In this document: piece after piece, positions 31,764 through 42,145 of the stretch
Layout: each line of letters starts with the position of its first letter
Numbering within the stretch: the first letter of the stretch is position 1
Assembly: GCA_026119855.1 (NCBI GenBank)
Contig: JAOWBW010000562.1
Coordinates: 682,001 to 746,000, forward strand
Length of the DNA: 64,000 nt
Source of the DNA: Campanula takesimana
Lineage: Eukaryota; Streptophyta; Magnoliopsida; Asterales; Campanulaceae
Direction of reading: 5' to 3'
Position numbers and translations under genes: made by a program
Notes under the pieces: generated by a model
Database searches by the model: none
Seen by the model: only the letters and a program-made list of their open reading frames with translations
Told to the model about the DNA's origin: nothing

Positions 31764-34700
31764 ATGACTAATAACACTCAATCAATGTCGTTGCGATCGA
31801 TCCTTGAGAAGGATAAGCTCGAAGAGAATGGTACAAACTTTATGGATTGGATCCGAAGCATAAGAATTGTTCTTAGGCAAGAAGATAAGTTGTACATTCT
31901 CGATGGGCCTCTCCCTGCTGAACCACCGCCTACTGCCCCTAGGGTAGAAAGAGACAATTACAAGAAACATCGTAATGATTCTAGAGATGTAAGTTGTCTC
32001 ATGCTTGCTGCTATGTGTTCAAAACTCCAACAAAGTTTGGAACATTTGGAAGCCTATGAGATAGGCGTGGAGTTGAGAACCATGTTTCAAGAGCAAGCTA
32101 GGCAAGAGAGGTACAAGACCATTGTTGCATTCACTACTAGTAAAATGAATGAAGGGCAACAAGTGAGTCCTCACTTTCTTAAAATGAAAGGTTATGTAGA
32201 GCACCTTGAGAAACTTGGCTATCCAATCCCATTGGAGCTAGCCACGGATCTCATTCTTAATTCATTGCCTAAAAGTTATAATCAGTTTGTGATGAATTAT
32301 AACATGCATGGAATGGATAATAATCTCTCTGAGTTGCATGGGATGCTCAAAACTGCAGAGATGAAAATTGTGGAGAAAGGTTCTCCCGTGCTCTTGGTTC
32401 ATGATGGGAAGAAGGCTAGTGCCAAAGGAAAGGGTAAGGCAAAAGTTGTCAAACCCAAGATAAGCAAGGCAAAGGTTGCCAAGGCTTCTGAGGCAAAACC
32501 TGATTCACAAAAGGATGCAATCTGTTTCCATTGTCAAGAAATTGGTCATTGGAAACGTAATTGCAAGGCTTTCTTGGAAGAGCAAAAGAAGAAGAAGAGC
32601 AGCAAGGCTGCGTCGACTTCAGGTATCTATATGATAGATATTCTCCTTTCTACCACTGATTCTTGGGTATTGGATACCGGATGTGGTTCTCACATTTGTC
32701 TAAATGTGCAGGGACTAAAGAATAGGAGACTGCTTAAAGAAGGTGAAGTAGATCTACGCGTGGGAAATGGAGCAAGAGTTGCTGCATTAGCCGTAGGGAC
32801 TTATGAAGTCACTTTACCTTCCGGATTAATTCTTGTTTTGAACAATTGTTATTATGTTCCGGATTTAAGCAGAAATATTATTTCAATTTCTTGTTTGGAT
32901 AATGAAGGTTTTAAGTTTCTTATTGAGAATAAGAAATTTTCTATTTATTTAAATGATGTGCTTTATGGTATTGCTAATTCATTTAATGGCCTTTATGTCT
33001 TGGATGTCAAGAATGAAAATAATGTCTATCATGTAAATAAGAAATCTAAACCTAATGATGTAAATCATACTTATATGTGGCATTGCCGTCTTGGTCATAT
33101 TAATGAGAAGCGTATCTCAAAACTCCATGGGGACGGACTTTTGGGTTCATGTGACTTAGAGTCATATGATACTTGTGAGTCGTGTCTTCTTGGAAAAATG
33201 ACTAAGACACCTTTTACCAAGTTGGGTGAAAGGGCAAGCGACTTATTGGGGTTGATACATTCCGATGTATGCGGACCATTAAGTAGCAATGCTAGGGGAG
33301 GATTTCAATACTTCATAACCTTCACTGATGATTATAGTAGATTTGGGTATGTTTACCTAATGAAACATAAAAGTGAAGCATTTGAGATATTTAGAATATT
33401 TCAAAATGAAGTAGAAAAACAACTTGGCAAAAGCATTAAGGCACTTCGATCAGATCGAGGTGGAGAATACTTAAGTCAAGAATTTGATGATCATCTAAAG
33501 AATTGTGGAATAGTTTCACAATTGACTCCACCTGGAACACCACAATGGAATGGTGTGTCCGAGAGGAGGAATCGGACTTTGTTAGACATGGTTCGATCAA
33601 TGATGAGTCAAGTTGATCTTCCAATATCCTTTTGGGGTTACGCCCTAAAAACCGCTGCTTTCACACTAAATCAAGTTCCAACTAAATCGGTTCCAAAGAC
33701 TCCATATGAGATGTGGAGTGGAAAGAAACCTAGTTTATCTTTCATGAGGATTTGGGGTTGCGAAGTTTATGTCAAGAGACTCATCTCTGACAAACTAGCA
33801 CACAAATCTGATAAATGTATTTTCGTGGGATATCCTAAGGAAACTAAAGGATATTACTTTTACAACCGAGAGGACAACAAAGTGTTTGTTGCCCGAACTG
33901 GTGTCTTTCTAGAGAAAGAGTTTCTCTCCAAAGAAATCAGTGGGAGTAAAATAAATCTTGAAGAAATTCGAGACCCAGAAAATAACATTGAACCAATAGT
34001 GGAACAAGAACAAGAACCACAAGGAGTTGTGGAACCTGTTCAAAATACACAAGCATCTCGCAGATCTAGTAGGTCACGATCCGAGCCCGAGAGATATGGA
34101 TTTCTCGTAACGGATAGTAATGAGGTAGAAATCATTGAGAATGATGAACCGTCAACCTACCAAGAGGCGATGTCTTCTCCTGATTCGGACAAGTGGCTTG
34201 GAGCCATGGAATCCGAATTGCAATCCATGCAAGACAATCAAGTTTGGAATTTGATTGATGCACCCGAAGGTGTAAAAACCATAGGATGCAAATGGGTCTT
34301 CAAGAAGAAGACTGACATGGATGGGAAGGTGCATACTTACAAAGCTAGGCTTGTAGCGAAAGGTTATAGGCAAGTTCATGGTATTGACTATGATGAGACC
34401 TTTTCACCCGTAGCAATGATCAAGTCTATAAGAATTTTGCTTGCCATTGCCGCATATCATGACTATGAAATATGGCAGATGGACGTCAAAACCGCTTTCC
34501 TGAATGGAAAACTCCAAGAGGATGTGTATATGACACAACCAGAAGGTTTTGAACAAGATTCTAAGGTAAGCAAATTGCAAAGATCCATCTATGGATTGAA
34601 GCAAGCTTCAAGGAGTTGGAATCTCCGTTTTGATGAATCGGTCAAAGAGTTTGGTTTCATCAAGAACGAAGATGAGCCTTGTGTATACAAGAAGATTAGT

Positions 34701-35720
34701 GGGAGCATAGTGCTATTCCTTATTTTATATGTGGATGACATATTGCTCATTGGAAATGACATTCCTACACTTCAGTCTGTGAAGACTTGGTTAGGAAAGT
34801 GTTTCGCAATGAAAGATATGGGTGAAGCCGCATATATTCTTGGCATTAAGATCTATAGAGATAGATCAAGAAGGCTACTTGGTTTAAGCCAAAGTACATA
34901 CATTGACAAGGTCATTAGAAGATTCCGTATGGAAAATTCTAAGAGAGGCACCTTGCCAGTGTTACATGGAGTTTCTCTAAGCAAGACTCAATGTCCTAAG
35001 ACAAATGATGAGCGTGAGAAAATGAATGATGTTCCATATGCTTCGGCAATTGGGTCCATCATGTATGCCATGATTTGTACTAGGCCGGATGTATCTTATG
35101 CTTTGAGCATGACAAGTAGATACCAATCCGACCCTGGCGAAAATCACTGCATAGCTGTAAAAGCGATTCTAAAGTACTTGAGAAGAACTAAAGACTCGTT
35201 TTTGGTCTATGGAGGAATGGAAGATGATCTCGTTGTAAATGCTTACACGGATGTAAGCTTCCAAACTGACAAAGATGATAGCCGATCGCAATCGGGTTTT
35301 GTGTTTATGTTAAATGGTGGAGCTGTAAGCTGGAAGAGTTCCAAGCAAAGTACAACCGCTGATTCTACAACAGAAGCTGAGTATATTGCTGCATCGGATG
35401 CTGCAAAGGAAGCTGTTTGGATTAAGAAGTTCATAACTGAACTTGAAGTGGTTCCTAGTATTGCTAATCCAATAGACCTTTATTGTGATAATAATGGTGC
35501 TATTGCTCAAGCAAAGGAACCAAGAGCAAATCAGAAATCCAAACACATACTTAGGCGTTTTCATATCATTCGAGAGATCGTTGATAGGGGAGACGTAAAT
35601 ATATGCAGAGTACCTACTGATGACAATGTTGCGGACCCGCTAACAAAGGGACTTCCACAAGCTAAACATGATGGTCATGTTAGGTCCATGGGTATTAGAT
35701 ACATGGGAGATTGGGCCTAG
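31764..35720 (+). CDS. Copia-1 gag-pol polyprotein, intact
   Basis: A single 1318-residue frame. In order: UBN2-type Gag (about 1-220), CCHC zinc knuckle [14 protein letters not shown] (about 253-266), aspartic protease LDTGCGSH (about 302), GAG-pre-integrase [12 protein letters not shown] (about 438-475), integrase core HSD...DDYSRFGY...SDRGGEY...E (about 498-600), reverse transcriptase starting around [11 protein letters not shown] (about 843) with catalytic YVDD (about 989), and RNase H with [10 protein letters not shown] and DNNGAI (about 1202-1250). The order protease-integrase-RT-RNase H defines Ty1/Copia. No stop or frameshift interrupts it and every catalytic motif is present. The ATG is the first in the frame after the leader. 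It would make the virus-like particle and copy the element RNA in the cytoplasm. Confidence 0.96.
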   Translation: MTNNTQSMSLRSILEKDKLEENGTNFMDWIRSIRIVLRQEDKLYILDGPLPAEPPPTAPRVERDNYKKHRNDSRDVSCLMLAAMCSKLQQSLEHLEAYEIGVELRTMFQEQARQERYKTIVAFTTSKMNEGQQVSPHFLKMKGYVEHLEKLGYPIPLELATDLILNSLPKSYNQFVMNYNMHGMDNNLSELHGMLKTAEMKIVEKGSPVLLVHDGKKASAKGKGKAKVVKPKISKAKVAKASEAKPDSQKDAICFHCQEIGHWKRNCKAFLEEQKKKKSSKAASTSGIYMIDILLSTTDSWVLDTGCGSHICLNVQGLKNRRLLKEGEVDLRVGNGARVAALAVGTYEVTLPSGLILVLNNCYYVPDLSRNIISISCLDNEGFKFLIENKKFSIYLNDVLYGIANSFNGLYVLDVKNENNVYHVNKKSKPNDVNHTYMWHCRLGHINEKRISKLHGDGLLGSCDLESYDTCESCLLGKMTKTPFTKLGERASDLLGLIHSDVCGPLSSNARGGFQYFITFTDDYSRFGYVYLMKHKSEAFEIFRIFQNEVEKQLGKSIKALRSDRGGEYLSQEFDDHLKNCGIVSQLTPPGTPQWNGVSERRNRTLLDMVRSMMSQVDLPISFWGYALKTAAFTLNQVPTKSVPKTPYEMWSGKKPSLSFMRIWGCEVYVKRLISDKLAHKSDKCIFVGYPKETKGYYFYNREDNKVFVARTGVFLEKEFLSKEISGSKINLEEIRDPENNIEPIVEQEQEPQGVVEPVQNTQASRRSSRSRSEPERYGFLVTDSNEVEIIENDEPSTYQEAMSSPDSDKWLGAMESELQSMQDNQVWNLIDAPEGVKTIGCKWVFKKKTDMDGKVHTYKARLVAKGYRQVHGIDYDETFSPVAMIKSIRILLAIAAYHDYEIWQMDVKTAFLNGKLQEDVYMTQPEGFEQDSKVSKLQRSIYGLKQASRSWNLRFDESVKEFGFIKNEDEPCVYKKISGSIVLFLILYVDDILLIGNDIPTLQSVKTWLGKCFAMKDMGEAAYILGIKIYRDRSRRLLGLSQSTYIDKVIRRFRMENSKRGTLPVLHGVSLSKTQCPKTNDEREKMNDVPYASAIGSIMYAMICTRPDVSYALSMTSRYQSDPGENHCIAVKAILKYLRRTKDSFLVYGGMEDDLVVNAYTDVSFQTDKDDSRSQSGFVFMLNGGAVSWKSSKQSTTADSTTEAEYIAASDAAKEAVWIKKFITELEVVPSIANPIDLYCDNNGAIAQAKEPRANQKSKHILRRFHIIREIVDRGDVNICRVPTDDNVADPLTKGLPQAKHDGHVRSMGIRYMGDWA

Positions 35721-35734
35721 GGCAAGTGGGAGAT
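35721..35734 (+). other. Polypurine tract of Copia-1
   Basis: GGCAAGTGGGAGAT abuts the 3' LTR, the plus-strand primer position. Confidence 0.8.
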
Positions 35735-37253
35735 TGTTGGTAGTGGTGCCCTAGGCACGTTTAATAAACGTTGTAATTGTTATCATTTATTTCATATCAA
35801 TAAAGAGATGTTTTGATTATTATTGTTGTTCATGTTTACTTATAATAATCCCCGTCCCTAGTACTTATTAAGCACTAGTATAAAGGCTAAATGATCATGA
35901 GATGATCATGTTAGATTTATGGGTACTTGTTTGGAACAAGGTACTGGACATGACCCGCTGTATGAGATTTATGTCATGGTCTATGTCGAACATATATCTC
36001 ATATTAGTTATGTCATTTGAATCCTTAGACATGAAGTTATTATAGTCTTCCACTTGATGAACATTGTGTTTGACATATTCAAACGCTACCTTAACACGGT
36101 AGTTATAAAGGGTATGATTGGCATAATCGGATTCCCGTTGGGAAGAATAATAAGCTAAATGGATTTGTCCCTCCACGGAGAGATGTCAAGCTTGGGCCTC
36201 TCGTAGGAATGATGTTGATGAAATGTTCGGCCGGACTCAAATGAATTGATTGGATCAATGTCATTTGGATTATCAACATATTCGGAATCGAGAAAGTATT
36301 GAACAAAAACAAGTTGACTGTTTGACCATGACTTGTGTTCAATGACATCGTGGACAAAGGGATTGTGACATATTCTAAAGGAATGCGAACTTGTATCTAG
36401 TTATACTATTTGGGTAGGTATGACGGTTTGCTAGAACCTAATCATATCTTATGGGATCATGTTTGAGCCCATTGCCAACTTAGTATAATCCTAGAGGGTC
36501 ACACACAATAGAACGAATCTTTAATAAGAGGACTATATTGGAATTTAGAGTCAAAGGACCTTGGAGGAATTTTGGAAACATTCTGGGCTGTTTGGTCTAC
36601 CGAGCGGGCGCTTGGTTCAGACCAGGCGGGCGCCTGAAGTAATTCCAGAAAGACAGGGACCTTCTGGTCATTCAGGCGGGCGCCTGTCCCTTTACAGGCG
36701 GGCGCCTGGTGCTGCCGACAGGAAAATTCCTAATTCGATTTGGGAAGGTTTTTGGCACAAGATTCCTATTTGGAATATGTCTTAATTGTGTATAAAACCC
36801 CAATTCGGCCAGACCATATGGACAAGTGATTTTGTGAGTCTCAAAGAGTTTGAGAGAGATATTATTTTGTTCTAAGATATCCTTGATTGAGGAACAAAAT
36901 AATTCACAAATAAATTCAATATAGTTCTTTTATTATATTGTGAAAGTGTGTTTCATAATATTGGTCTAGCAACCAAGATCAAAGAAGCTCCTTTGATATT
37001 CGTTCGAAGTGTGGATACCGCTAGAGGGTGAAAATCATCATCTTCAAAGTTCGTGTTCAAGCTTTGTGATCGTGATCAAGTCTTCAAGTTTCTCCACCAA
37101 AGACCAAGAGAAAATTCATAGTCATCAAGGGTTAGTTATTCCTCTATTCATCTTGTTATATTTGATTTAATCATATGAACGGATCCATGGCTTTGGGTTT
37201 CTTAAAATTTTAATTGCTAAATTCCGCTGCGCATGTTACTAGGATTCCCAACA
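35735..37253 (+). repeat. 3' LTR of Copia-1
   Basis: Same length and, by eye, same sequence as 28734-30252, including the GC module (36604-36709) and TATA box (36791-36797). Confidence 0.96.
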
Positions 37254-37259
37254 CGTACA

Positions 37260-37507
37260 CCCAACTGCAGTAACATATACTCAAAAGTGACACTTTTGGT
37301 CAACTTGATCAAACATTGACCAATAATATAAATAAAATATAATGATCTTAATGAAATTTTGAAAATTGTTATTGTATCACCATTTATAATATTTTCAATA
37401 ACAATTTTCAAACTTTCATTAGGATCATTATATCATGTTTAGATTATTAGTCAAAGTATTATCAAGGTTAACCAAAAGTGTCACTTCTGTTGGGACTGTG
37501 GGAGTAT
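37260..37507. mobile_element. Degenerate Stowaway-like remnant
   Basis: ACTCAAAAGTGACACTTTTG near the left and AAAAGTGTCACTTCTGTTG with GGGACTGTGGGAGTA at the right form an imperfect inverted pair directly behind the Copia-1 TSD. Confidence 0.5.
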
Positions 37508-37614
37508 GCGTATTACCCACAATTAATCAATCGCAGAAAGAGAAAGATAAAAAGAGACATAGAGTTGAAAATAAAATTTACCTTGTTTCAGTAAGTATTG
37601 AGTAGAACAAAAAT

Positions 37615-37972
37615 TCAGTAATATAACAACCTTATCCATCGTAAATTGGCACCAAGCAGAGCACTTAGGCTCAGCAAACTGGGGAAATGACAGTTAAGTG
37701 GAAATGAAAGCTCTCAGTAACGCTTCCAAAGAATGATTTCCGCAATCAACAACCGGCACACATACGCATTACCTCAACTGTAATTTCAATCCTCCCTTCT
37801 TCAACTTCCTAAATAAAACACTGTTCATTAATCTATGTTTGGCATGATGTGCTGCGGCACCGCCCGAAAATATTTTTGGCTGCAGCCAATTGGCAATGAG
37901 TGGCGTCGTTATCCTCAGCCTCGTAGCTCCAAAGGTGTACGAAGAAGCATATTCAAACCATTGAAAATCCAA
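37615..37972 (-). CDS. Hypothetical small protein, two exons, weak
   Basis: On the minus strand an ATG at 37972 opens 66 codons to a GAG|GTAATG donor (exon end 37773). An acceptor CCCCAG lets exon 2 run 37678-37615 in frame to TGA, giving 87 residues. The first part is basic (RKLKKGGLKLQL), the end hydrophobic (LLSLSALLGANL). Upstream (38000-38180) the minus strand is CT-rich like a plant 5' UTR, with an A/T run of about 30 at 37968-37998. I do not recognise the protein. The Copia-1 insertion lies 360 bp downstream and might truncate a longer gene. It could equally be a non-coding transcript or chance. Confidence 0.25.
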
Positions 37973-37998
37973 AAAAAAAAAAAAAAAAAAAAAAAAAG

Positions 37999-38816
37999 TT
38001 AGAATTTGTTCGCAGAAAAAAAAAATGTAATCAAGATTGATTTAAAGAGAGAAAAAACAAAACAAAAGAGGAATATGAAAAGTGAAAATGCGTGCGTGTC
38101 CATTTCTTGTTGGTGAACTATGTTTGTCCATTTCTTTGGGATAGCTAGTGAATGCTCGGAGGAGGAGAAGAAGAAGAGTAAGGTAATTTAAGGTGAGGGT
38201 AGGTGGGTGGGTTGGTTTGTGTGAACGTGGTGAGACTTTAAAATGGGATATAAAGGGTTGAAATGAAAATCGGAGGTAAATTAACTCCGTCCTTGGTTAA
38301 TGTGATTCAACCCAAAGGGAGTGGTATCTTCTAGAGGTGAACTGTTGGTCTTCGAAAGATAAGTCAATAACAGTGCTTTGGGAATGGGTACTTGCTCAAC
38401 ACGGTTCCCACAATTGTCATGCATGCACTTTCATTAATTTCATTTACAGGTAAAAGCAAACTCATAGCCTTTTTATCTTCTTAGTTTAGGCGGGAATGTT
38501 TTAAAGGAGAAGCTGACACGTGTCCTTTGATGACATCAGCGGTTTTTGTTTTAGTAATATGTAATAGATAGATAGATTACATCATGTTTTACTTGATTGT
38601 ACCTTGTTCAAGTTATAATAATACTTAAACATCTAACTTCCTTTTAGATTATGAATACTTCTTTTTAAAAAAAAAAAATCATCTCAATTAAAAGAGAAAT
38701 GTTAATACGATAAAAACTTAAGCTTTACTTATTAATTGTGAAATAATGAGAATTAATAAAAAATGAAGTGTAAAAGAGAATATTCAGTATAAATATTAGT
38801 GCAATACTCTCTCCGT
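37999..38816. other. Intergenic, possible 5' flank of weak gene
   Basis: No coding region recognised; purine-rich on the plus strand near 38150-38200. Confidence 0.4.
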
Positions 38817-39035
38817 CTCAGAAAGATAGTCTCATTTGACTTTTTATGGTCAACAAAAAAAAAATTGACCAACCAATTTAATCATTCTGAAATTCTAAAA
38901 TTTGTAATTGATAAATTATTAAATGATTATTAATAACAATTTTTTGAATTTCATTGTGATCATTAAATTGATATTGATTTTTTGTCAAAGTTTATTTTTT
39001 GTTAACCATAAAAATCAAAATGAAACTATCTTTTT
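38817..39035. mobile_element. Degenerate Stowaway MITE
   Basis: CTCTCTCCGTCTCAGAAAGA at the left is complemented by AAACTATCTTTTTAGAACAG at the right; the right terminus is eroded. Confidence 0.55.
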
Positions 39036-39220
39036 AGAACAGCACGTAACACATTTGAGATGTCCTTAATACTAATACTATTGTTGGAGTTGCTTAAAAA
39101 ACATGAAAGTCTGATCACTTTAATTTCCTTGATAACTAAAATTGAAAACGGATGTTTATTTTAACATAAATAAATTGTTTGTATTAGCATAATGGAGATT
39201 TTTTTTGTTGGAATTGTATA

Positions 39221-39503
39221 CTCCCTCCGTCTCAGCACAAGTGCCACTTATTTCCTTTTCGGTCTGTCCCAACACAAGTGACACTGCTCAAAATGGAGAT
39301 GTTTTAATATATTTATATTCAACCAACCCCACTATTTAATCCCACTCATTCTCTCTCTTCATTTTCCACCGCTCATTTTATTTAACCAATACTACTATTT
39401 ACCATACTTATTATCTCTTCTTCATTTTCTACCACACATCTACTACATTTCCTTAATCTCCGTGTCCCAAAAGTTGGTGCCACTTCTGCTAGGACGGATG
39501 GAG
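39221..39503. mobile_element. Stowaway MITE
   Basis: CTCCCTCCGTCTCAGCACAA and CTGCTAGGACGGATGGAG with TA on both sides; 283 bp. Confidence 0.88.
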
Positions 39504-39683
39504 TATGTTAAAAGTTTTGATCTTCACTATTTTTTTTTTACGATGTCTCTAATTAGAAGGTAAGAGAGGGCCGAACCTTAAACTTCACAGGTTATAGATT
39601 TGACTTTTACTACTAAAGCACTCTTTTGTGTACTTGAATTTCACTTGAAAATAAATTAATGTATAAATGCTACCAAATGCGTT

Positions 39684-39765
39684 TTTTTTTTTAAATGAGG
39701 GGGGATTCGAACTCTAGACCTCCAAAAGAAGACAATGACTTATGTCGTGTGAGCTAAGACTCACG
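39684..39765 (-). mobile_element. Possible tRNA-derived SINE, minus strand
   Basis: Read on the minus strand it has TTAGCTCAC, then GAGTTCGAATCCCCCC (a B-box match), then an A-rich tail (plus-strand T run at 39684). Its 5' side ends at the hAT insertion (TSD 39766-39773). No SINE TSD was found. Confidence 0.4.
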
Positions 39766-39773
39766 TTGGTGGA

Positions 39774-40345
39774 GTTATGAAGGGGTAAGCAGGGGGCAAT
39801 TGCCCCCCTTAAGTGTGTGTGTGTGTGTGTGTTTAGCAAATAATATGTGGGAAGAGGGGTATTTATGAATCAAAAATAGGCCTCATTAGTGTGGAAAAAT
39901 GTATGTTATACTCGTTTTGTCTCGAAAAATTAGTTTTTCTTTTACGTTGTCACTGTGAATTTTGAGCAATAATTAAGGTTCTTTTAATTGTTTTAATGAG
40001 AATTTAAAAAGTGGTACTGATAGTATTTATAATGTTCTATCAGTAACAAGTTTAATTTTTCATTTAAATAGGAAGCTATCAAATGATTATTGACATGTAT
40101 AACTGTGTTGTTTCTTGCTTCTAGTAATGTCTTTGTATTCATCTTGAAAGATTATCATGCATAAATTTTTTTAATGTTTTGTATTGGTGGAATATTGTCA
40201 TTTTTTCCTTTTATAGGTGAATGCTCCCACTTATTTTCATAAATCTGATAATTACTATATCGGAAAAAACAGTTGGAAAAAAAACAACGGTGGCATTGTT
40301 CCAAAATTTCTTGCCCATTTCCTTAAATTCCTTGCTCCGCCACTG
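39774..40345. mobile_element. Non-autonomous hAT element
   Basis: CGTTGGTGGAG (39774) pairs with CTCCGCCACTG (ending 40345). The 8-bp flanks AAGACTCA (39766-39773) and AAAACTCA (40346-40353) differ at one base. A (TG)n microsatellite sits at 39813-39832. It resembles the 11661-12228 element at its termini. Confidence 0.8.
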
Positions 40346-40353
40346 AAAACTCA

Positions 40354-40675
40354 AGATTTCTTTTTGTGAGTTTAGAAAGTTGAAATATAAATTTCAAATA
40401 AGACGTATTTTGCTCCGCCCGATACAAAGCTGAGGTTATAGTTAAAGTCACTTGTAAAAATCAGAAATAAGGTAGGCAAATGAAACAGAGCAAAGTCACA
40501 AATGTATAACGTGAATTTTTATGTTACTTGTATACATTTGCTTTTTTTTTTTTTTTCTTACTTCGAGTTATATGTAAACATCCATTTAAATAGGAGATAA
40601 ACACTCATGATAAATTTTTTATGTTTTTTCTTCAAAAATAAAATAAAAATCGGATTGGAAATATATTTGACAATC
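40354..40675. other. Intergenic, no feature seen
   Basis: AT-rich, no gene recognised; ends at the TSD of Copia-2. Confidence 0.4.
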
Positions 40676-40680
40676 CACAA

Positions 40681-42080
40681 TGTTGTTCAAATAGATTCCT
40701 AGATCATAGAATTACTTAATCCCAATCATGTTTGCCATTAGGATCCCCCAATTTTATTAGAACCTTTTTAGGTACCCTTAGGATTCTTTGTGACCAGCAC
40801 AGGTGTATTACAACTCTTCAAAACAAGACAAACCAGCAGAGGAAGCAAATCAGCAGACCAGTAAACAAGTTGCCGATCAACTTGCTACACAAGTTGCCGA
40901 TCAACTTGCTACACAAGTTGCCGATCAACTTATTAAACAAGTTGCCGATCGACTCCATTCTCAACATGCCGATATAATAGACAGTCCGCACTGTCAGTCA
41001 GGTGACATCATTTCATTAAAGTCAACCTTGTTGATTGTCTCTATACTGTTTTATCATAAAGTAGTTTACCTGCTCTGTAATGATTACTGCGCCGTCTGAC
41101 ACATAGCTACTTTTAGCTATACTCTGTCTCTACTTGCTTTTGCAGGTAACCGGTTGAGACAAAGGGGTCTTTACCCATCAGACTTTTGAGGCACGCGTAT
41201 CTTCGCCATTAATGCCAAGGATACTGCATTAAATGCTCCTCACCTACCCAGCTGGAAATTCAAATGTTATCCTTCTTCAACAAGCTAAGACATTAACTCC
41301 TCCTATAAATAGAGGACTCAGTGCATTGAAGAAGGTTGGTGATTTTAGTGCATTGAAGAGAGTTGGTTGTTTGCAGCATTCATTGAAGCTCAAACATTCC
41401 GTGTCCAGATAATCATTAGATCATTTAATAGGATATACACTTGTGCACAAACTCAACAACATTGTTAGTATTCCCGAACTAGATCATTTTAAGGAATACG
41501 TTGTTTGAGTATTTCACACACCCACCTGAGTGAGACAAGTTCTTTTGAACTTGCCGCTCAAATACACTTGGTCAGATATTTGTTTTATGATTCATTAACT
41601 ATCTCTAGAATTTAGTCTTTGTATCCGGCAAAGCCGCGCTTGTAATAGACTAGGGATATTTAATAGTGCTCTTAACCCAAATCCAAGTTCTGACCAAACT
41701 TGGTAGAGGACGTAGCAGTATTTACACTGTGAACCTCTCCAAATCCTTGTGTCTCTGTTACTTACTGTCCTTGCCGGTTGGAACTCTATCACCGGAAAAT
41801 CATTATTGTTCTTGCTAATTCATCATTATTTCCTTTGACCAATCTCTTGAAACTGCATTGAACTTTTGGAAACAACTTTGTGTCTAAACTAAGCTCTGAA
41901 AATCTTTTATTCACTGATTTTGTGTGAGTTAAAACTAAGTCATATTTTACCCGCTGCGCTTACTGATAATAGTTTGCAAAATGATAAGTGACTTTGCATT
42001 TAAAAGTGTTTCTTTGAATTTTTTTTAAAAAGGCTATTCACCCCCCCTCTAGCCTATTTTCCTACCAATTGGGCCTAACA
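40681..42080 (+). repeat. 5' LTR of Copia-2
   Basis: TGTTGTTCAAATAG...GGGCCTAACA, 1400 bp. Contains the 24-bp palindromic repeats (40866-40983) and a TATA box TATAAAT at 41304-41310. Confidence 0.95.
40866..40983. repeat. 24-bp palindromic tandem repeats in LTR
   Basis: Four and a half units of period 24. The core CAAGTTGCCGATCAACTTG is a hairpin with 7-bp arms and a CCGAT loop; units 1-3 keep the palindrome and units 4-5 decay. The copy in the 3' LTR is at 53787-53904. Sireviruses are known for palindromic repeat motifs in their LTRs. Confidence 0.9.
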
Positions 42081-42082
42081 AT

Positions 42083-42094
42083 TGGTATCAGAGC
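42083..42094 (+). other. Primer-binding site of Copia-2
   Basis: TGGTATCAGAGC, complementary to initiator methionine tRNA, two bases after the 5' LTR. Confidence 0.88.
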
Positions 42095-42145
42095 TTGTAA
42101 TTTTGAAAGAAATTTCCAAGCTTTGCAGCTTGTATTGCCGATACC

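Larger units (their letters stand above)
28734..37253 (+). mobile_element. Complete Ty1/Copia retrotransposon (Copia-1), 8.5 kb
   Basis: Two 1519-bp LTRs (28734-30252, 35735-37253) at a constant offset of 7001 bp enclose a primer-binding site, a 1.5-kb leader, one intact 1318-codon gag-pol frame and a polypurine tract. A perfect 5-bp TSD CGTAC flanks it (28729-28733, 37254-37258). By eye the LTRs are identical, so insertion is very recent. It carries everything needed for autonomous movement. Confidence 0.97.

Noticed and set aside
40732..41099. Repeat-rich frames in the Copia-2 LTR
   Set aside because: They arise because the 24-bp repeat is a multiple of three and so stays open.
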